NCBI RefSeq assembly: GCF_021532315.1
Contig: NZ_JAKGAO010000003.1
Location: forward strand, 1-64,000
Length of the DNA: 64,000 nucleotides
Reading direction: 5' to 3'
Source: Paenibacillus tarimensis
GTDB taxonomy: Bacteria > Bacillota > Bacilli > Paenibacillales > Paenibacillaceae
Shown here piece after piece: positions 17,973 through 27,076 of the stretch (position 1 is the first letter of the stretch; the number at the start of each line of letters is the position of its first letter). The notes beneath the pieces are model-generated. The model had not been told where the DNA came from. It saw only the letters and a program-made list of their open reading frames with translations, and searched no databases. The position numbers and the translations under genes are program-made.

Positions 17973-18938
17973 GTGAAGGCAGCGGATGCGCCACTCGTTC
18001 CATTACAAGTCAAGCCAAAGAAGAAGAGAGAGCCGCTTCAATTATCCAAGAGTCTCAGGAAACACAAGCTGCTGTATTTAATGATTCTTCCGGGGTTCAT
18101 TTACTTTGTGATCTTTAAGTACTTTCCGATGGGCGGACTGATTATTTCGTTTCAGGATTATCAGCCGTTTTTGGGGGTCTCGGAGAGCCCTTGGGTAGGG
18201 TTCAAGCACTTTGAGCGCCTATTCACCGAGCCGACGTTCGTCATGCTGCTGCGCAATACACTACTATTGTTTGCAATGGAGATTGTTTTCTTCTTCCCGC
18301 TGCCCATTCTCCTTGCCGTTATGCTTAACGAAGTCAGGCACAAGCTGTTCAAGAATTCAATCCAGACGATGATCTACATTCCGCATTTCATGTCCTGGGT
18401 CATTATTGTCTCTATTACCTACGTGTTTCTTAATGTAGACGGCGGCGTAGTGAATCAGATTCTGGAAGCGATGGGCTTGCAGAAAATCAGCTTTCTGACT
18501 TCGCCGGAATGGCTACGTCCGATGTACATCGCACAGATTATATGGAAAGAGGTCGGCTGGTCGACGATTATCTATCTGGCCGCCATAACGGTTGTCGATA
18601 CGCAGCTCTATGAAGCGGCGGAGATGGATGGCGCCACCCGGCTGCGGAAGATGTGGCATGTCACCCTGCCGGCTATCCGGCCGGTCATCATCACGCTGCT
18701 GATCCTGAAGATCGGCAACACGCTTGAGCTGGGCTTCGAGCATATGTATCTGCTGCTCAACTCGCTGAACCGTGAGGTCGGGGAAATTTTCGATACGTAT
18801 ATCTATACAGCGGGTCTGAAGAACGGGCAGCTGAGCTTCAGTACGACAGTCGGCCTGTTCAAGGGGCTGGTCGGACTGATACTCGTTATGGCAGCGAACA
18901 GGCTGGCCAAGAAATTTGGCGAGGACGGGGTTTATTAA
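17973..18938 (+). CDS. Carbohydrate ABC transporter permease, LplB/YtbP type
   Basis: 321 residues from GTG at 17973, chosen because AAGGAGGT (17956-17963) sits nine bases before it; the longer frame back to 17895 has no ribosome site. Residues 1-30 are a basic cytoplasmic tail, then about six membrane segments with the EAA loop (YEAAEMDGATRLRKMWHVTLP). It is the first permease half of a CUT1-type importer and partner of the divergent LplC-type permease. The binding-lipoprotein gene follows after 55 bp, and the glycosidase genes lie further downstream on the same strand. The likely cargo is a pectin-derived oligosaccharide. Confidence 0.9.
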   Translation: MKAADAPLVPLQVKPKKKREPLQLSKSLRKHKLLYLMILPGFIYFVIFKYFPMGGLIISFQDYQPFLGVSESPWVGFKHFERLFTEPTFVMLLRNTLLLFAMEIVFFFPLPILLAVMLNEVRHKLFKNSIQTMIYIPHFMSWVIIVSITYVFLNVDGGVVNQILEAMGLQKISFLTSPEWLRPMYIAQIIWKEVGWSTIIYLAAITVVDTQLYEAAEMDGATRLRKMWHVTLPAIRPVIITLLILKIGNTLELGFEHMYLLLNSLNREVGEIFDTYIYTAGLKNGQLSFSTTVGLFKGLVGLILVMAANRLAKKFGEDGVY

Positions 18939-18993
18939 TTTCCATCAGGCGCGTTTGCCATCAACCATTATTACGATAAAAGGGGACATGGAT

Positions 18994-20505
18994 ATGAAAA
19001 GAAGATCTTTCCGTATGATAGCGTTGACATTAGGCTGCGGGCTGCTGCTCAGTGCATGCAGCGGCAATCAAAGCGGCGGCAGCGCAGGAGAAGCTCCTGC
19101 TGCAGACGGCAAAGCGACAGTCACCTGGCTGAACATTCTGCATACGCCATCGCCTCCAACCGAAACCGTCCTGAACAAGATTGAAGAGGCGACGAATACG
19201 AATATTGAATTCTCCTGGATACCGGATGCCTCCAAAGAGGAGCGCCTGAATACATCTCTCGCATCCGACTCCCTGGCCGATATTGTAACACTGACCATTC
19301 TGGACAATTCCTCGGTTCGTAATGCCTTGAAGGCAGGGGTGTTCTGGGAAGTGGGTCCTTATCTGGATGAGTTCCCGAACCTTGCGGCAATCTCGCCGGA
19401 AATGCGCACATCGGCATCGATTGACGGCAAGCTGTACGGTGTGCCGATGCAGAAGCAGGTGGCCCGCAATGGCGTTATTATCCGCAAGGATTGGCTCGAC
19501 AAGCTGGGACTTGAGGTTCCGAGAACAACGGATGAACTGATGGAAGTGGCCAAAGCGTTCACCGAGCAGGACCCCGACGGCAACGGCGTGAAGGATACGA
19601 CCGGTTTTATGGACCGCAGTGATCTTGTATACGGTGCATTCAAGACGCTCAGCTCCTATTTTGGCACGCCAAGCGTATGGAGTGTCAGTGAGGACGGCAA
19701 GGTTACCCCGGAATTTGAATCGGAAGGCTATATCAAGACAATGGATTATATGAAACAGCTTTATGAAGGCGGTTACATTAACAAGGACTTTGCCGTTACC
19801 GCGAAGACCGACCAGCAGCAGAATTTCTCGCAAGGGAAAGCAGGCATCTACGTCGGTGCGCTCTTCGACAGCAAGAACCTGCTTAACGATGCGAGGGGGG
19901 TACAGGACAATATGGAGCTCGTCCTGGTGAATGATATTACGTCGACAGGCAACGAGAGCGACCGGGCAATCTGGTCGACAACCAATGGTGTGGGCGGTCT
20001 GCTCTCCTTCCCAAGATCAGAGGTGAAGGATGAGGAAGAATTGAAGAGAGTGCTGAAGTTCGTTAATGATCTGATGTCGGAGGAAGTTTATGCGCTGATG
20101 ACATACGGCATTGAAGGCGTTCATTATACAGCAGACGAGAAGAAGGCTGTAACGATTACGGATACCAGCCTTTGGGAGCAGGAGGTACAGCCTCTCGCGG
20201 GCTCACGCCCGAAAGAGCCGGGATATGAGATTCATGATGCTAACCCGCTGAAGGCGGAAGCGGACCGTCTAATCCAGGAAAACACTGAATTTGCGGTGCT
20301 TAATCCAATGTTCTCCCTGGAGTCGCCGACGTTCTCTTCCCAGGGCTCGGAGCTGCAGAAGATCATCACGGATGCCACTTATAAGTATATTCTTGGGAAA
20401 ATCAGCCTGGATGACTTCAAAGCAGCCGTCAGCAGCTGGAGAAAAGCAGGCGGCGACCAGATTATCGCCGAGTATGAAGCGGCGTACAAAGCGGTGAACG
20501 GCTAG
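18994..20505 (+). CDS. Sugar-binding lipoprotein of the pectin-locus importer
   Basis: 503 residues from the ATG at 18994, eight bases after AAAAGGGG; an ATG at 18988 is too close to that site. The N-terminal signal has lipobox LLSAC, giving a membrane-anchored extracellular lipoprotein. The rest is a family 1 LplA-type solute-binding protein with a DPDGNGVKD acidic loop. It follows the LplB-type permease in the same operon and precedes GH105. A strong inverted repeat lies between this gene and GH105; it could hold back distal transcription or protect the upstream mRNA, giving more binding protein than enzyme. Confidence 0.9.
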   Translation: MKRRSFRMIALTLGCGLLLSACSGNQSGGSAGEAPAADGKATVTWLNILHTPSPPTETVLNKIEEATNTNIEFSWIPDASKEERLNTSLASDSLADIVTLTILDNSSVRNALKAGVFWEVGPYLDEFPNLAAISPEMRTSASIDGKLYGVPMQKQVARNGVIIRKDWLDKLGLEVPRTTDELMEVAKAFTEQDPDGNGVKDTTGFMDRSDLVYGAFKTLSSYFGTPSVWSVSEDGKVTPEFESEGYIKTMDYMKQLYEGGYINKDFAVTAKTDQQQNFSQGKAGIYVGALFDSKNLLNDARGVQDNMELVLVNDITSTGNESDRAIWSTTNGVGGLLSFPRSEVKDEEELKRVLKFVNDLMSEEVYALMTYGIEGVHYTADEKKAVTITDTSLWEQEVQPLAGSRPKEPGYEIHDANPLKAEADRLIQENTEFAVLNPMFSLESPTFSSQGSELQKIITDATYKYILGKISLDDFKAAVSSWRKAGGDQIIAEYEAAYKAVNG

Positions 20506-20549
20506 CAAGCATTAAAGCCGGAGGCAGGATAACACCGGCAATCCATCAG

Positions 20550-20582
20550 CCATTCCGTACTGCCCTGCGGCAGGCGGAATGG
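20550..20582 (+). terminator. Intra-operon hairpin after the binding-protein gene
   Basis: CCATTCCG and CTGCC pair with GGCAG and CGGAATGG around a CTGC loop. Only a short T-rich tail follows, and a ribosome site for the next gene comes at once, so partial termination or mRNA stabilisation is more likely than a full stop. Confidence 0.55.
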
Positions 20583-20605
20583 TTGTTCTTACAGGAGGAA
20601 CGGCT

Positions 20606-21724
20606 ATGGAACAAGCGAAATGGGCGGATAGAACGGCGGAATCCATTATGGAGCGCACGCCGAGGCTTTATGAGGATAAGGGCTACAACGGCAAATGGTC
20701 TTATGATTACGGGGTTATCCTGAAAGGGTTTGAACGGCTGTGGAGGCTGACCGGCGACCAGCGGTATTGGCAGTACATACAGAAGAATATGGATTATTTT
20801 ATCGGGGAAGACGGGTCAATTCGCGGATACAGCCCGCTAGAGTACAATATTGATCATCTGAATAACGGCAAGCTGTTGTTTGGGCTGTACCGGGAAACCG
20901 GGGAGATGAAATACAAGCAGGCGGCCGCTTTGCTGAGGAGTCAGCTGGATCACCATCCGCGCACCTCAGAGGGGGCATTCTGGCATAAGCAGATTTATCC
21001 CTATCAGATATGGCTGGACGGTCTCTACATGGGGGCTCCTTTTTATCTGGAATATACGCTCTCCTTTGAAGAGGGAAGCCAAACGGATGATGTGACAAGG
21101 CAGTTCATTCTGTGTGAGAAGCATACGAAGGACAAGAAAACCGGACTGCTCTATCATGCATGGGATGAGAAGCGCGTGCAGCCTTGGTGTGATCCGGAGA
21201 CCGGCCTGTCGCCAAATTTCTGGGGCAGATCGCTGGGCTGGTATGTAATGGCGCTTGCCGATGTGCTTGAGCTGCTGCCGCGCGACCATAAGGATCGCGC
21301 CGAGCTTACGCGTATTTTTGGCGAGACGCTTACCGCGCTCCGCGGCTACCAGGATAGGGATAGCGGTGTGTGGTACCAGGTGGTCGACAAGGGGGGCAGA
21401 AAGGGCAATTATCTGGAAGCCTCCGCTACCAGCATGATCATCTATGCAATAGCAAAGGGCATGCGCCTCGGCCTGCTTGGCGGGGAATGGCAGAGCACGC
21501 TTGATTGGGCTTATGCGGGTCTGATTGCGGAATTTGTGCTGGAGACGAAGCAGGGCTGGATCAATTTGAATAAAACCTGTCAGGTGGCGGGTTTAGGCGG
21601 GGAAGAGAGGCGCGACGGCACATATGCGTATTACATCAGCGAGCCGATTATTACGAACGATCAGAAGGGACTCGGCGCCTTCCTGCTCGCCTGCACGGAA
21701 TATGAATATGCGCAGCAGCGATAA
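20606..21724 (+). CDS. GH105 unsaturated rhamnogalacturonyl hydrolase (YteR/YesR-like)
   Basis: 372 residues from the ATG at 20606 after AGGAGGA, close to the 373 of B. subtilis YteR. The alpha/alpha-barrel landmarks are present: WSYDYGVILKG near the start, YNIDHLNNGK, and YQIWLDGLYMGAPF with Asp138 aligning with the YteR catalytic Asp143; LNKTCQVAGLGG lies near the end. Enzymes of this family hydrate the double bond of unsaturated galacturonyl residues left by pectin or rhamnogalacturonan lyases. No signal peptide is present, so it acts in the cytosol on imported disaccharides. It lies between the binding protein and GH28, which supports an intracellular depolymerisation route. Confidence 0.92.
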   Translation: MEQAKWADRTAESIMERTPRLYEDKGYNGKWSYDYGVILKGFERLWRLTGDQRYWQYIQKNMDYFIGEDGSIRGYSPLEYNIDHLNNGKLLFGLYRETGEMKYKQAAALLRSQLDHHPRTSEGAFWHKQIYPYQIWLDGLYMGAPFYLEYTLSFEEGSQTDDVTRQFILCEKHTKDKKTGLLYHAWDEKRVQPWCDPETGLSPNFWGRSLGWYVMALADVLELLPRDHKDRAELTRIFGETLTALRGYQDRDSGVWYQVVDKGGRKGNYLEASATSMIIYAIAKGMRLGLLGGEWQSTLDWAYAGLIAEFVLETKQGWINLNKTCQVAGLGGEERRDGTYAYYISEPIITNDQKGLGAFLLACTEYEYAQQR

Positions 21725-21767
21725 CACAAGCGCTGGCTATACATTAAGAGGAGGGGTGGTTGTACCC

Positions 21768-23135
21768 GTGTTATTTAATATAGCGGATTATGGAGCAAGG
21801 AAGAATGCACAGGGCCTTTCGACGGGCGCGATAGCGGCTGCTATAGATGCCGCGGCGGCAGCAGGAGGCGGTACCGTATATGTTCCGGCTGGCGTCTACC
21901 GCACAGGAGCAATTGTTCTGAAGAGCAATATTGAGCTGCACTTAAGTCCGGGTGCCGTGTTATCGTTCAGTGACCAGCCAGAGCACTATCCGGTAATACA
22001 CTCAAGCTGGGAAGGCGTCATGCGTGAGGTGCATGTTTCCTGCATCTATGGAAGAGACCTGGAGAATGTGTCCATAACAGGAACCGGCAGGCTGGAGGGG
22101 AATGGGCAGGCGTGGTGGGATAAGCAGCGGAACCGTCCGGAAGAGCTGCAGTATCCGCGGCCCAAGCTGATCAGTCTGGAGAGCTGCCGAAGAGTGACGC
22201 TGCGGGACATAACGCTGGCCAACTCGCCAAGCTGGACCGTTCATCCGCTGCTGTGCCGGGATGTGACCATAGACAACCTGTCGATTCTGAATCCGGCGGA
22301 TTCGCCCAACACGGACGGAATTAATCCCGAATCCTGTACGAATGTACGGATCAGCAGCTGTCATATTGATGTGGGAGATGACTGCATTGCCATCAAGGCC
22401 GGCACCGAGGATACAAAAGAGCGGATGCCGTGCGAGAATATTACGGTAACAGGCTGCACGATGGTTCACGGCCATGGCGGGGTGGTCATCGGCAGCGAGA
22501 TGAGCGGAAGCATCCGCAATGTCGTGATTACGAACTGTGTGTTCAAACAGACGGACCGGGGCATTCGCCTCAAGTCAAGACGCGGAAGGGGCGGGATCGT
22601 CGAGGATATTCGGGTGAGCAATATAGTCATGGAGGATGTCATTTGCCCGTTCATCATGAACCTCTATTATTTCTGCGGCCCCCGCGGCAAGGACAAATAT
22701 GTCTGGGACAAAAATCCTTACCCGGTTACGGAGGAGACGCCGCAGTTCCGCCGCATTCATTTTGCCAATATTACAGCCCGCGGTGTGCATGCGGCAGCCG
22801 GCTTCATCTATGGCTTGGCGGAACAATACGTATCTGAGGTTACATTCGATAACATCGACATCTCTATGGCTGAGCAGGCAGTTCCGGGACATCCCGCTAT
22901 GATGTCGGGCCTGCAGGAGATGAATAACCGCGGCTTCTTCCTTGGCAATGTGAGAGATATCCGGTTCCGCGGCGTAACGGTTGAGAATCACGAGGGGCCG
23001 GCCTTCTATGTCGAAAATGGTGAAGGGATCATACTTGAACAGTGTGAATCCAGGAACACGAAGCAGACCGAGCAGCTGCTGGAGCAGGTCACGGTTTCGC
23101 CGGCGCAGCAGGACTTGAGCACGCCGCAGCGTTAA
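21768..23135 (+). CDS. GH28 family polygalacturonase/exo-galacturonidase, cytosolic
   Basis: 455 residues from GTG at 21768, which follows GAGGAGGGG by eleven bases; the longer frame from 21624 overlaps the previous gene and lacks such a site. Right-handed beta-helix with all GH28 motifs: NTDG 181-184, GDDC with Asp204/Asp205, GHGG 235-238 and RLK 267-269. It should hydrolyse alpha-galacturonic acid linkages of pectin or rhamnogalacturonan fragments by inversion. The lack of a signal peptide implies action on imported oligomers. It sits 43 bp after GH105 and 40 bp before GH43. Confidence 0.92.
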   Translation: MLFNIADYGARKNAQGLSTGAIAAAIDAAAAAGGGTVYVPAGVYRTGAIVLKSNIELHLSPGAVLSFSDQPEHYPVIHSSWEGVMREVHVSCIYGRDLENVSITGTGRLEGNGQAWWDKQRNRPEELQYPRPKLISLESCRRVTLRDITLANSPSWTVHPLLCRDVTIDNLSILNPADSPNTDGINPESCTNVRISSCHIDVGDDCIAIKAGTEDTKERMPCENITVTGCTMVHGHGGVVIGSEMSGSIRNVVITNCVFKQTDRGIRLKSRRGRGGIVEDIRVSNIVMEDVICPFIMNLYYFCGPRGKDKYVWDKNPYPVTEETPQFRRIHFANITARGVHAAAGFIYGLAEQYVSEVTFDNIDISMAEQAVPGHPAMMSGLQEMNNRGFFLGNVRDIRFRGVTVENHEGPAFYVENGEGIILEQCESRNTKQTEQLLEQVTVSPAQQDLSTPQR

Positions 23136-23175
23136 CCGCTTCGGTTAAAGTGAAGGCTAGGGAGGCGGAAGATCA

Positions 23176-24759
23176 ATGATTACAGATAGCAAAGCGGTAA
23201 ATGTCATTCATAATCCGGTACTGCCCGGCTTCAATCCCGATCCTTGTATAATAAGGGTCGGAGAGATTTACTACATTGCCGTTTCATCATTTGAGTGGCT
23301 GCCTGGCATCCGGGTATACCAGTCGGATAACCTTGCGGAATGGGAGTACTGCACGGATATTTTGACAGACCAGATAGACTTGAGGGGAAACCCGAAGAAT
23401 TGCAGCATCTGGGCGCCGCAGCTCAGCTTTCATGACGGGCTGTTCTACCTCCTGTATACCGATGTGAAGAGCACGAAGCGGCCGTTCAAGGACTGCCATA
23501 ACTATTTAATTACCGCGTCATCCATCCATGGACCATGGTCGGAGCCCGTGTACCTGAACAGCAGCGGCTTCGACCCGTCCCTGTTCCATGACGATGACGG
23601 TCGGAAGTGGCTGCTTAATGCCCTGTGGGATTACCGGATTACAGAGGGCAATAAATCAAGCGGAATCGTTATCCAGGAGTATGACCAGACCGAGCGCCGG
23701 TTGACAGGGAAGCCCCGCAAGCTGTTTGACTGTACGCCGCTTAAGAAGACGGAGGCACCGCATATCTATAAGCGAAGCGGCTATTACTATCTGATCACGG
23801 CTGAGGGAGGAACGGGCAGTGGCCATGCTGTCACAGTAGCGCGCTCAAGCGAGCTGCTTGGCGAGTATGAAGTAGACCCTCTTAATCCGATGCTCACCTC
23901 GCGCGGCAACCCGGAGCTGGCGCTGCAGTGTGCGGGTCATGGGAGCCTCGTTGAGACTCCTTCGGGCGAATGGTATATGGCTCATCTGTGCACCCGCCCC
24001 CTGGAGGGACAGTACGCCATTCTTGGCAGGGAAACAGCACTCCAGCAGGTATACTGGAATGATGAGGGCTGGCTTCGTCTGACCGCTGGCGGAAGCTCTC
24101 CTAAAACAGAGGTTCCGCTGCCTGGAGGGGCCGCGCTGAAGGGAACAGGCAGCCTGGACTTTAGGGATGAATTTGATTGTCCGGCATTGAAGCCGCAGTG
24201 GAACACGCTCCGCATCCTGCCTGATGAAAGCTGGTGCTCGCTCAAGCAGCGTCCGGGTTACTTGAGAATCACCGCAGGCGAGTCGGTCCAGAGCTTGTTC
24301 CGCCATCATATTGCGGCCGTCCGGCAGACGAGCCCTTCGTTCCGGGCGGAAACCGCACTCGAATATGAGCCGGCGATGTATTTGCAGATGGCTGGGCTAA
24401 TGCTATATCTGAATGAAGATAACTACTGGTACGCCTATGTCAGCCATGAAGAAGAATGGGGCAAGGTGCTTAGGCTGATGCGCTGCGAGCGGGATGAGTT
24501 TACGGTCGAGCCTTACCGGATCAGTGTACCCGAAGGGGGCCCGGTGCAGCTGGCGGTGGATGTCACGGGGGTTATGGGGCAGTATTATTACCGGATTCAG
24601 GCGGAGGGCGAGTGGCTGACTCTCGGCGGATCTCAGCATCTCGGTTTCCTGTCCGGCGGATTCACGGGCAATTTCATCGGTATTGCGGCCCATGACATGA
24701 ACCAGTTTGGCGGGAGCTATGCCGACTTTGCCTATTTCCGGTATCAGGCAAGGGATTAG
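23176..24759 (+). CDS. GH43 family beta-xylosidase/alpha-arabinofuranosidase
   Basis: 527 residues, GGGAGGCGG upstream of the ATG. An N-terminal five-bladed propeller (1-320) carries the GH43 triad: Asp22 in NPDP (base), Asp133 in GFDPSLFHDDDG (pKa modulator) and Glu193 in TEAPHIYK (acid). The C-terminal 200 residues form the beta-sandwich of the xylosidase subgroup. It likely removes xylose or arabinose side groups from imported hemicellulose or pectin fragments in the cytosol; the exact sugar is not predictable. It is the last gene of the operon and is followed by a terminator. Confidence 0.9.
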   Translation: MITDSKAVNVIHNPVLPGFNPDPCIIRVGEIYYIAVSSFEWLPGIRVYQSDNLAEWEYCTDILTDQIDLRGNPKNCSIWAPQLSFHDGLFYLLYTDVKSTKRPFKDCHNYLITASSIHGPWSEPVYLNSSGFDPSLFHDDDGRKWLLNALWDYRITEGNKSSGIVIQEYDQTERRLTGKPRKLFDCTPLKKTEAPHIYKRSGYYYLITAEGGTGSGHAVTVARSSELLGEYEVDPLNPMLTSRGNPELALQCAGHGSLVETPSGEWYMAHLCTRPLEGQYAILGRETALQQVYWNDEGWLRLTAGGSSPKTEVPLPGGAALKGTGSLDFRDEFDCPALKPQWNTLRILPDESWCSLKQRPGYLRITAGESVQSLFRHHIAAVRQTSPSFRAETALEYEPAMYLQMAGLMLYLNEDNYWYAYVSHEEEWGKVLRLMRCERDEFTVEPYRISVPEGGPVQLAVDVTGVMGQYYYRIQAEGEWLTLGGSQHLGFLSGGFTGNFIGIAAHDMNQFGGSYADFAYFRYQARD

Positions 24760-24781
24760 AAAGCCAGCTAAACCTAGTCAC

Positions 24782-24850
24782 AAAGGGAGCTTTCCTTGGT
24801 AAATGCGGGTACACCCAGCCTTTACCGTGGAGAGGCTCCTTTTTTTTTTC
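24782..24850. terminator. Terminator of the pectin operon
   Basis: A long imperfect stem (AAAGGGAGC...GGTAAA...GGGT / ACCC...TTTACC...GGCTCCTTT) ends in a run of ten or more T residues. The opposite side has an A-rich stretch, so it may also serve the converging DUF1801 gene. Confidence 0.8.
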
Positions 24851-24858
24851 ATCTATTA

Positions 24859-25200
24859 TCACAGGGATGTAGCTGTGTACCCAAGCCAAGAGGACAGCTG
24901 CTCCATATCCGCGGTATGCGATTGACGAAGCTTAATGGTTTTTCGCTCTGGAGGCCCCTCGAAGCTTCCTTGCGGCAGTTCAAGTGAAGCAGCATTGAAT
25001 AGAGTGAAGCTGACGGCATCCTTCGATACGGAAATTACAGCGGCATACTTACCATTTTTCAGAAAATGGGGCTTCTTGTACTGAATGCGTTCTTGAACCC
25101 CGGGGATGACTTGGTGAACCACATCGCGAAGCTGATGGCACAGCTGGACCTGCCAAGGCTCAGGCAATGCATCGATGAAATTTACGACATCCTGCGTCAT
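24859..25200 (-). CDS. DUF1801 family protein
   Basis: 113 residues from the ATG at 25200, eight bases after AAGGAG; an in-frame TTG at 25218 would include that site and is rejected. The fold family (YdhG/DUF1801) is recognised by VHQVIPGVQERIQYKKPHFLKNGKYAAVISVSKDAVSFTLF-like blocks around residues 30-75. These are small cytosolic alpha/beta proteins of unknown biochemical role. It is a single gene, convergent with the pectin operon and divergent from the TetR gene. Confidence 0.75.
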   Translation of the reverse strand: MTQDVVNFIDALPEPWQVQLCHQLRDVVHQVIPGVQERIQYKKPHFLKNGKYAAVISVSKDAVSFTLFNAASLELPQGSFEGPPERKTIKLRQSHTADMEQLSSWLGYTATSL

Positions 25201-25291
25201 CGGACATACTCCTTCCAAATTTAAGCTTCATAAATTCCATTACCTTTTTTATAGAGTTATTCGAATACTCAGCAAAAGCATAGCATTTAAT

Positions 25292-25305
25292 TTTACACGT
25301 GTAAA
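25292..25305. promoter_or_regulatory. 14-bp palindrome between the DUF1801 and TetR genes
   Basis: TTTACACGTGTAAA is a perfect palindrome lying 27 bp upstream of the TetR promoter -35 box and about 90 bp upstream of the DUF1801 start. It is a plausible operator for the TetR protein acting on either gene. Confidence 0.45.
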
Positions 25306-25332
25306 GTAATGCTTACCAAGTGTTAAGTAGAG

Positions 25333-25361
25333 TTGACTTGATCGTAATATGTCTCTACGAT
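25333..25361 (+). promoter_or_regulatory. SigA-type promoter of the TetR gene
   Basis: TTGACT, a 17-bp spacer and TACGAT give a good housekeeping promoter, 21 bp before the ATG at 25383. Confidence 0.65.
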
Positions 25362-25382
25362 GTTAGGTAATGGATACACAGG

Positions 25383-26003
25383 ATGGTGAGCAACTTGGGA
25401 GAAATACGCAACGCCGAACGAACTCGCAAGGCAATTCTGCAGGCTGCGAAGGAAGAGTTTTTTGAGAAGGGTTATACGGGGGCAAGAATTGAGTCCATAG
25501 CGAAGCGTGCTGGAATTAATAAGCAGTTAATCTATCATTACTTCAAGGGAAAAGAGCAGCTGATCAATGAGACTATAGAAGACTTTATGGCATCCCTGCC
25601 ATCAGGGAATTTTACGCTGCCGGCTGACCCTAGGGATATCGCTGAATTCCGGTTTAACGTCAATGTGAACCACTTGATGGAGTTCTTGAAATTTACGGCA
25701 TGGGAAGCTGTCGATACAGTTCCTGAGAATGTGAATGGCGAGGAACATCGGAGGCGGGTACTGCAGTCTTATAATGAAGATATGAAGGCTAAGCAGGAAA
25801 AAGGGCAGGTTCCGAAGGAGCTAGACCCGGCGCTGCTTACACTGATGCTCTCCAGTCTGACCGTGTATCCCCTTCTCTACAGCAGTGTGACGCGAATGAT
25901 AACCGGCCGCGCGCCGGATGATCCGGAATTTCAGCAGAGGTGGGCACAGTTCCTGGGCTTAATCAGCGAACGGATTTTTAAGATGGATGTGGAGCAGGAA
26001 TAG
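25383..26003 (+). CDS. TetR-family transcriptional regulator
   Basis: 206 residues. The N-terminal HTH domain is typical: RTRKAILQAAKEEFFEKGY, then RIESIAKRAGINKQLIYHYFKGKEQL (residues about 14-58). The C-terminal ligand-binding region resembles a TetR_C domain and carries LDPALLTLMLSSLTVYPLLY. The start is uncertain: the ATG at 25383 has only a weak ribosome site, and a TTG four codons later is preceded by GGTGAG. It probably represses genes next to it or itself through the palindrome at 25292. The aldo/keto reductase gene converges on it and is not an obvious direct target. Confidence 0.85.
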   Translation: MVSNLGEIRNAERTRKAILQAAKEEFFEKGYTGARIESIAKRAGINKQLIYHYFKGKEQLINETIEDFMASLPSGNFTLPADPRDIAEFRFNVNVNHLMEFLKFTAWEAVDTVPENVNGEEHRRRVLQSYNEDMKAKQEKGQVPKELDPALLTLMLSSLTVYPLLYSSVTRMITGRAPDDPEFQQRWAQFLGLISERIFKMDVEQE

Positions 26004-26045
26004 CTTGCAGCTGTTCTATCGTTAGATAAAATAATTGCTAGTTAA

Positions 26046-26080
26046 GAAGCCTGCCGCATTTGATTCGGCAGGCCTTCTTC
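26046..26080. terminator. Bidirectional terminator, TetR and aldo/keto reductase genes
   Basis: GAAGCCTGCCG pairs with CGGCAGGCCTTC around CATTTGATT. It lies between two convergent genes; T-richness is modest. Confidence 0.75.
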
Positions 26081-26101
26081 GTTAGGTGTCATATAGCCCG
26101 C

Positions 26102-27076
26102 TTATCTCGCGGGAGCAAAGTCCTTGACCTTTGCCAGTACAGCTTCGATTGCATCCAGGCTGTCTTGGGTAAGTGTGAATTCAACAGCCTTGACGTTCTC
26201 TTCGATCTGGGCCGGACGGCTGGCTCCGATCAAGGCAGAGCTTACGCCCGGATGGCGGAGCACCCAGGCCAGCGAGAGCTGTGACAGGGTCATGCCGAGC
26301 CTCTTGGCAATGGAGTCAAGCTCCTGGACGCATTCCAGCACATCGTCACGCAGATAACTCCGGATTACCTGGTTTACGCTGTCATTAGCCGCGCGGCTTC
26401 CGGATGGCAGCTGCTGTCCCGGCTTATATTTGCCGGTCAGGATGCCCTGCGCCAGCGGTGAGAAGACGATCTGCCCGATCCCTTCCCGTGCGCTGACCTG
26501 CAGTACTTCCTGCTCGATATAACGTTCGAACATGTTATAGATAGGCTGATTAGAGATGAGCGGACGCAGGTTCAAGCGCTTAGTGATGCCTGCCGCGTCC
26601 GCAATCTGAGCAGCACTCCATTCACTGACGGCCGCATACAGAATTTTACCTTGAGCCGTCAGATCATCGAGTGCCCGCAGCGTTTCCTCAAGAGGCGTCT
26701 CATGATCATAACGGTGGCAGTAATAGATGTCGATGTAATCCACACCAAGTCTTCTAAGGCTTGCTTCACATTGCTCCATAATATGCTTGCGTGACAAGCC
26801 GCGGTCATTCGGTCCGCTGCCCATCGGGAAGAAGACTTTGGTCGAGAGCACATAGCTGGATCTGTTATAAGACCGCAGTGCAGCGCCCATTGCTTCCTCG
26901 CCAGCTCCGGTATTGTATGCATTGGCGGTGTCGAAGAAATTAATGCCGTGCTCAAACGCCGAGCGGATACACGCATCCGCAGCTTCCTGCTCGGCAGCTG
27001 TTCCATAGGTCAGCCAGCTTCCCAGACCGATTTCACTTACCTTAATACCGCTAGATCCCACGCGTCTGTATTTCAT
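26102..27076 (-). CDS. Aldo/keto reductase (potassium-channel beta-subunit/YghZ-like)
   Basis: 324 residues from the ATG at 27076, which follows AAGGAAGGGA. The TIM-barrel tetrad is visible: Asp in NFFDTANAY, Tyr in the same motif, Lys in LSTKVFFP and His in YCHRYD. The NADPH-binding tail (IGASRPAQIEENVKA) is present. It should reduce aldehydes or ketones with NADPH in the cytosol; the subgroup often handles methylglyoxal-like compounds. It is a single gene ending at the shared terminator. Confidence 0.9.
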   Translation of the reverse strand: MKYRRVGSSGIKVSEIGLGSWLTYGTAAEQEAADACIRSAFEHGINFFDTANAYNTGAGEEAMGAALRSYNRSSYVLSTKVFFPMGSGPNDRGLSRKHIMEQCEASLRRLGVDYIDIYYCHRYDHETPLEETLRALDDLTAQGKILYAAVSEWSAAQIADAAGITKRLNLRPLISNQPIYNMFERYIEQEVLQVSAREGIGQIVFSPLAQGILTGKYKPGQQLPSGSRAANDSVNQVIRSYLRDDVLECVQELDSIAKRLGMTLSQLSLAWVLRHPGVSSALIGASRPAQIEENVKAVEFTLTQDSLDAIEAVLAKVKDFAPAR

